From Ochotona curzoniae (lineage: Eukaryota; Chordata; Mammalia; Lagomorpha; Ochotonidae): DNA of 64,000 bases. Under the pieces are notes generated by a model. That model was not told where the DNA came from and ran no database searches. It was given only the letters and a program-made list of their open reading frames with translations. The stretch lies in contig NW_024466218.1 in NCBI RefSeq assembly GCF_017591425.1, positions 8,610,001 to 8,674,000 of the forward strand, written 5' to 3'. The position numbers and the translations under genes were made by a program. Shown in pieces: positions 60,254 through 64,000 of this stretch. The stretch's first letter is position 1; each line of letters opens with the position of its first letter.

Positions 60254-62714
60254 AAGACACTGATATTTAGATATTTAAAACAGACTGTAAACATAAATGC
60301 TCATTTATTATGTCTATTCATTCTAAATGAGAGAGAAGGAACTGTTCAGTATGATGAGAGAAGAGCAATTTACGCTAGCTAGAAATGCTGAACTACTTGA
60401 ATCATATCTTATATGTTAAATTCTATAGGCAAGAAAAAAATTAAGCCTGAAGAGTTCTGGTTCTAACAAAACATTTTCAAACTGGCAAATGATAAAACAC
60501 AGGCATACATTTATATCCAAATTTATAATAATGAAGTGGTGGGTCAGAAAGCTAAGGAGTAGTCTACAATTTATAAGCAAAGCAGACAAATGAAATGTAA
60601 GCGCAAATGAAATACGTGCAGAGCACAGCGAACTCTTGATTCAGGGAACAGATTTAGTATAATAATTTCATTTGTGGAAGAGTTAAAGATAATTACAAAT
60701 GTCTAGGTACTAGAATACCTTTATCAGGAATCCATTATTGCCACCAAAGCATGGGATGTCTTCCCTATTAACCATATTTCAACTGAAATCTCAGCCCAAA
60801 CTAAAATTGGACCAAAGCTATAATTGTTAGAAACCGTTCAGTAATAAACTACTAAATAAAAATTCATGATATGAAAAAAATGCTGGACAAATTAATTTCA
60901 TTTACAATTACACAACTTTCCAAGTAGAGTTATAAATAGTAAAACTTTAGGAAGTTTCCTATTTACAACTTGATAAAGCAATGACAGTTGGTTTAATTTA
61001 ACAATGAACATGGAAAATGCCTGCTTCTGGCTGAATCTTCCTAAAGAAATGGTTATTTGCCTCTCAGGAAGAAAAGTAACTGATGGATTTCTGGCAAGCA
61101 GTTACACTGCTGAGCTGATGACAATAACACTGGGGCAACCTGACCTGGTTCTAAGATTTGGGAGATGATGATGCTGTTGACATAGGTGACCAGGAAAAGG
61201 ATTCTGTCAGAGGCAGTTTGCCTCTGATGCAGCAGTTAATCATCTCAATGCTACACTGAACATGATTTCCATTAGGATTACAGGAAGTCTATTTTTAATA
61301 ATAACACACTCACAGCTGGCTTTAACTCTAATTCGAGTTAAAGTTATGGAATTCCCACAAAAATTGATGTGTTTATCAAAAGCTGACAATACTAACATGA
61401 ACATATAGCTTAATTACAGAAAGATTCAAAATCAAGAAAGTTTAGAGTTTTAATATAATGATTAAATACAAACATTTTGGTATACCCTTACAGAAAACAA
61501 AAATATTGACTTTAATTCACTTAGGTCTACACACAATTAGACCATCTTTTGAAGGAAATGTCCTCTAAGTACTCTGCAAATATTTCATAAATATATGTGA
61601 ATTTTCTCATGCTGTGATAGATATTCTTAGAGATAAACTGCTGCATAAATTGATGGTTCTTTCATTTCAGATCACATACAAAAATAAAATTCCAATACAA
61701 CTCAACGATTTGGGCTCTTTCTTAATGCTAGGGGAACAAATGACTTATTGTTCTGCTTATTTTTTAGTGCATTAATGTGACGGGAATCAGAAACACCACT
61801 GAATTATACTCCTGGTTTTATCAGACACTGAAAAGTAAAAGGAGGCAGAATCAATGGATCTTGGAGAACTTAACAGGATTTGAGTTTAAAACTTCAAATA
61901 AGATTCTCCAAACAGAAACCTAACATTAAAAGAATGTTTACAAAGCAGTGTTGAACTGCAGGGGAGAAAAAGCCTTGCAGACAGCTATAGATCTGAAAAG
62001 AACTTCCCTACAAAAGAGAAGGAGGTCGGTCACCAGAGCTGAAGAGAAGAGAGGAGACACTGTGTCGGCCTGTCTCACTCGATTCAGTCTTCATTCCCTG
62101 CTGTGTTCACACTACATTTCTGTTTGGAAAGTCTGAATGTAAACTTGCCCCATGAGAGCCAGATTCAAGTCCTTTAATTTATGGAAATATGCATACACTG
62201 TATTCTCAAATGCTGGCTGTGTACATTCATTGACAAAAAGGAAGTTTTTTTTTTTAAGATAAAAAGAAATGGCTGAGAGAATAGAAGAGTAAAGTATTAG
62301 TGACAAGACCACTAAAACCAAACAACAACAACAGACCACAGAACAACACTCACCTATAGAAAGAAAGCATCACCCTACAGACATGAACCTCATCAACTTG
62401 TTAAGACACGGCTTCCCAAGCATTCTAGTCAACTGTTTATAAGAAAAGGGGTGAAATTGGAGCTCATACTGGAAATAAGAGAAAAGAAACAAATAAAAAC
62501 AAACAACCCACCCCAAGATAAACAAAACAAATTTAAATGGAAGCAAGTCTAGAAAAATGGCCTTTCAAAGGTGAACTGAAACAAACTGTATTAAAGTTGG
62601 ATAACATAATGTGTTGGGCCAACAAAAAACATAAAAGGAAAGATTTCTTGGTGGGGAAGTGCAATATTTGACAAATGCCATGAGATGCATAAAACGAATA
62701 ACAAAATCACCGAA
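60254..62714. other. SINE-free AT-rich 2.5 kb, no gene
   Basis: No recognisable repeat or exon. I searched the minus strand for GAREM1 exon 2 without success. Confidence 0.45.
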
Positions 62715-63036
62715 AGGGGCCTGTGTTATGGTACAATGAGCTAAGCTGTCTCCTACAACACCTATTAGGCACTGGTTCATGTCCTGGTTGGTCCAGTTCT
62801 GATCAAGATCTGTGCTAATGTGCCTGAAAAAGGCAGCAAACCATGTTCTACATGCTTGGGTCCATCCACTCAAATGGGAGATCTGGAGGAGGCTCCGGTT
62901 TGCTGGCTTTGGCCTGGCCCAGGCCCAGCTATTCTGGCCACTTGAGGAGTCAACTGGCAGATGGAAGATCTCTTTCTCTGCCTATTCCTCTTTGTGTAAT
63001 GCTGCCTTTCAATTAAACAACTCTTAAAAAAATAAA
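62715..63036 (+). mobile_element. C-SINE, older type
   Basis: AGGGGCCTGTGTTATGGTAC head, TCTGTGCTAATGTGCCTGAA inside, tail GCCTTTCAATTAAACAACTC. Confidence 0.8.
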
Positions 63037-63860
63037 ACAACATCATGGAAAAACCAAATAAATGTCAATTAACACAATACTTATGTAAAAGTATGATATA
63101 AGAATATAGTTATTAACAGTTCATAAGAGTTCCCATCATGGGGACACATTAGTATTTAAGTATGTGTGACTTCGTGTATAATTTTGTCTACTATTTCATT
63201 CCAAGTAACTATTGGCATGTCTGAATATTTCTATTACATTCTGTTGTAGAAATTCACCCTAAACTCACTGAATTTGATCTATTGCAATCATTAATTCATT
63301 TCAGGAAATCTGGATATGCATGCTGACACTGCTGGAATTCACACCCTTTTCAAGCTCTGAGAAATTTTAGAGAGCATGATGAAGAGTTCTAAGATGGGAA
63401 TAAAACCTTATTTGAGACCTTCTTGCTAATTTGAAAACTACTTTTGGAATCTGCAATTATTTCTTAAAATAGAGATTTAAAAATCTCTGTATTCAAACTA
63501 GATTTTAATTTGCCTAGTTTAAACTTGTTTCAAAATTACTATAAAAAAGCCACAAAGGAATGTGCTAAAAATTATCAAAAGGATACTTTTACCTTAGAGA
63601 AACCCTAACAGGATTAAACATATAATTCACAACAATTTAAGTTTATGAATTGAAATCTCATCAGAAGTCATCATATGCTGTTCAGTTAGAACAAAGGATA
63701 GAGCACTAGCATTTTGCCCATAATTAACAATACTTCTCCAAGTGTTTTATGGTTAGTAACTGTCTTAAGACACCATTCCATTATTTTCAATGAGGTAAAA
63801 CTTAGTGATTTAAAGAAAATGGTCTTTAACTCGTATTATGATTAAAGAAATGAAACATGG
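63037..63860. other. AT-rich, no gene
   Basis: Possible faint MIR trace near 63720-63800 (CTTAAGACACCATTCCATTAT). Confidence 0.35.
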
Positions 63861-64000
63861 GGGGCCCGGCGCGGTGGCGCAAGTGGTTAAGTCCTCGCCT
63901 TGCACGCCCGGGATCCCATATGGGCGCCGGTTCTAATCCCGGCAGCCCCGCTTCCCTTCCAGCTCCCTGCCTGTGGCCCGGGAAAACAGTCGAGGACGGC
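63861..64000 (+). mobile_element. C-SINE, very young, cut by the window edge
   Basis: The first 140 bases of a C-SINE, CpG-rich and apparently close to consensus (GGGGCCCGGCGCGGTGGCGC...). Pol III internal promoter elements are intact: A box TGGCGCAAGTGG at 63875-63886 and B box GGTTCTAATCC at 63929-63939. The low CpG decay suggests recent insertion. Confidence 0.95.

Noticed and set aside
63875..63939. A tRNA gene
   Set aside because: The A and B boxes belong to a C-SINE; no anticodon arm or acceptor stem can be formed as in a real tRNA.

Overview
This is mammalian nuclear DNA: long AT-rich non-coding sequence, one split protein-coding gene, and many interspersed retroposons. The commonest repeat is the lagomorph tRNA-derived C-SINE, with about 40 copies covering very roughly a fifth of the window. 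A younger subfamily has a ...TCTGACTTTCCAATAAAAATAAATAAAT-type tail and a CCATATGGGCGCCGGTTCTAATCC-type head. This differs from the rabbit-type copies as I remember them and suggests a pika (Ochotona). The genus is an inference; the order Lagomorpha is well supported. Nothing prokaryotic, no CRISPR array and no complete free-standing gene was found.

The only functional gene I can support is GAREM1 (FAM59A, GRB2-associated regulator of MAPK1), on the minus strand. Two internal coding exons are present: exon 3 at 26907-27037 and the large exon 4 at 10401-11573, separated by a 15.3-kb intron. They join in frame and encode most of the second half of the CABIT domain, both tyrosines described as EGF-dependent phosphosites in the human protein (Y105, Y453), and the first proline-rich GRB2-SH3 type motif. 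Exons 1-2 should lie beyond 64000, and the last exons, with the remaining proline-rich region and the SAM domain, should lie before position 1. I saw no trace of them here.

Layout: 1-10400 is intron 4 (partial), with C-SINEs, a MIR and a 43-bp minisatellite. 10401-11573 is exon 4. 11574-26906 is intron 3, with an old L1 carrying two later insertions (a C-SINE and a tiny U2 snRNA fragment with perfect 16-bp target-site duplications), a (GC/CA)n tract, a repeat-poor block at 16.5-20.2 kb and an L1-like 3' end between 52-bp flanking repeats. 26907-27037 is exon 3. 27038-64000 is intron 2 (partial), holding decayed L2-type LINE segments, MER20 and another hAT MITE, an RPL10 processed pseudogene, a MaLR-like LTR, several MIRs, a perfect 13-bp hairpin and many C-SINEs. 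The window ends inside a very young-looking C-SINE.

No new multi-gene system is present. The points most worth a second look are the U2 micro-insertion, the 52-bp flanking duplication, the perfect hairpin, the weak exon 3 splice donor and the repeat-poor intronic block with homeobox/octamer-like motifs. Repeat names come from pattern recognition by eye, without alignment software, so their ends are good to about 10-20 bases.
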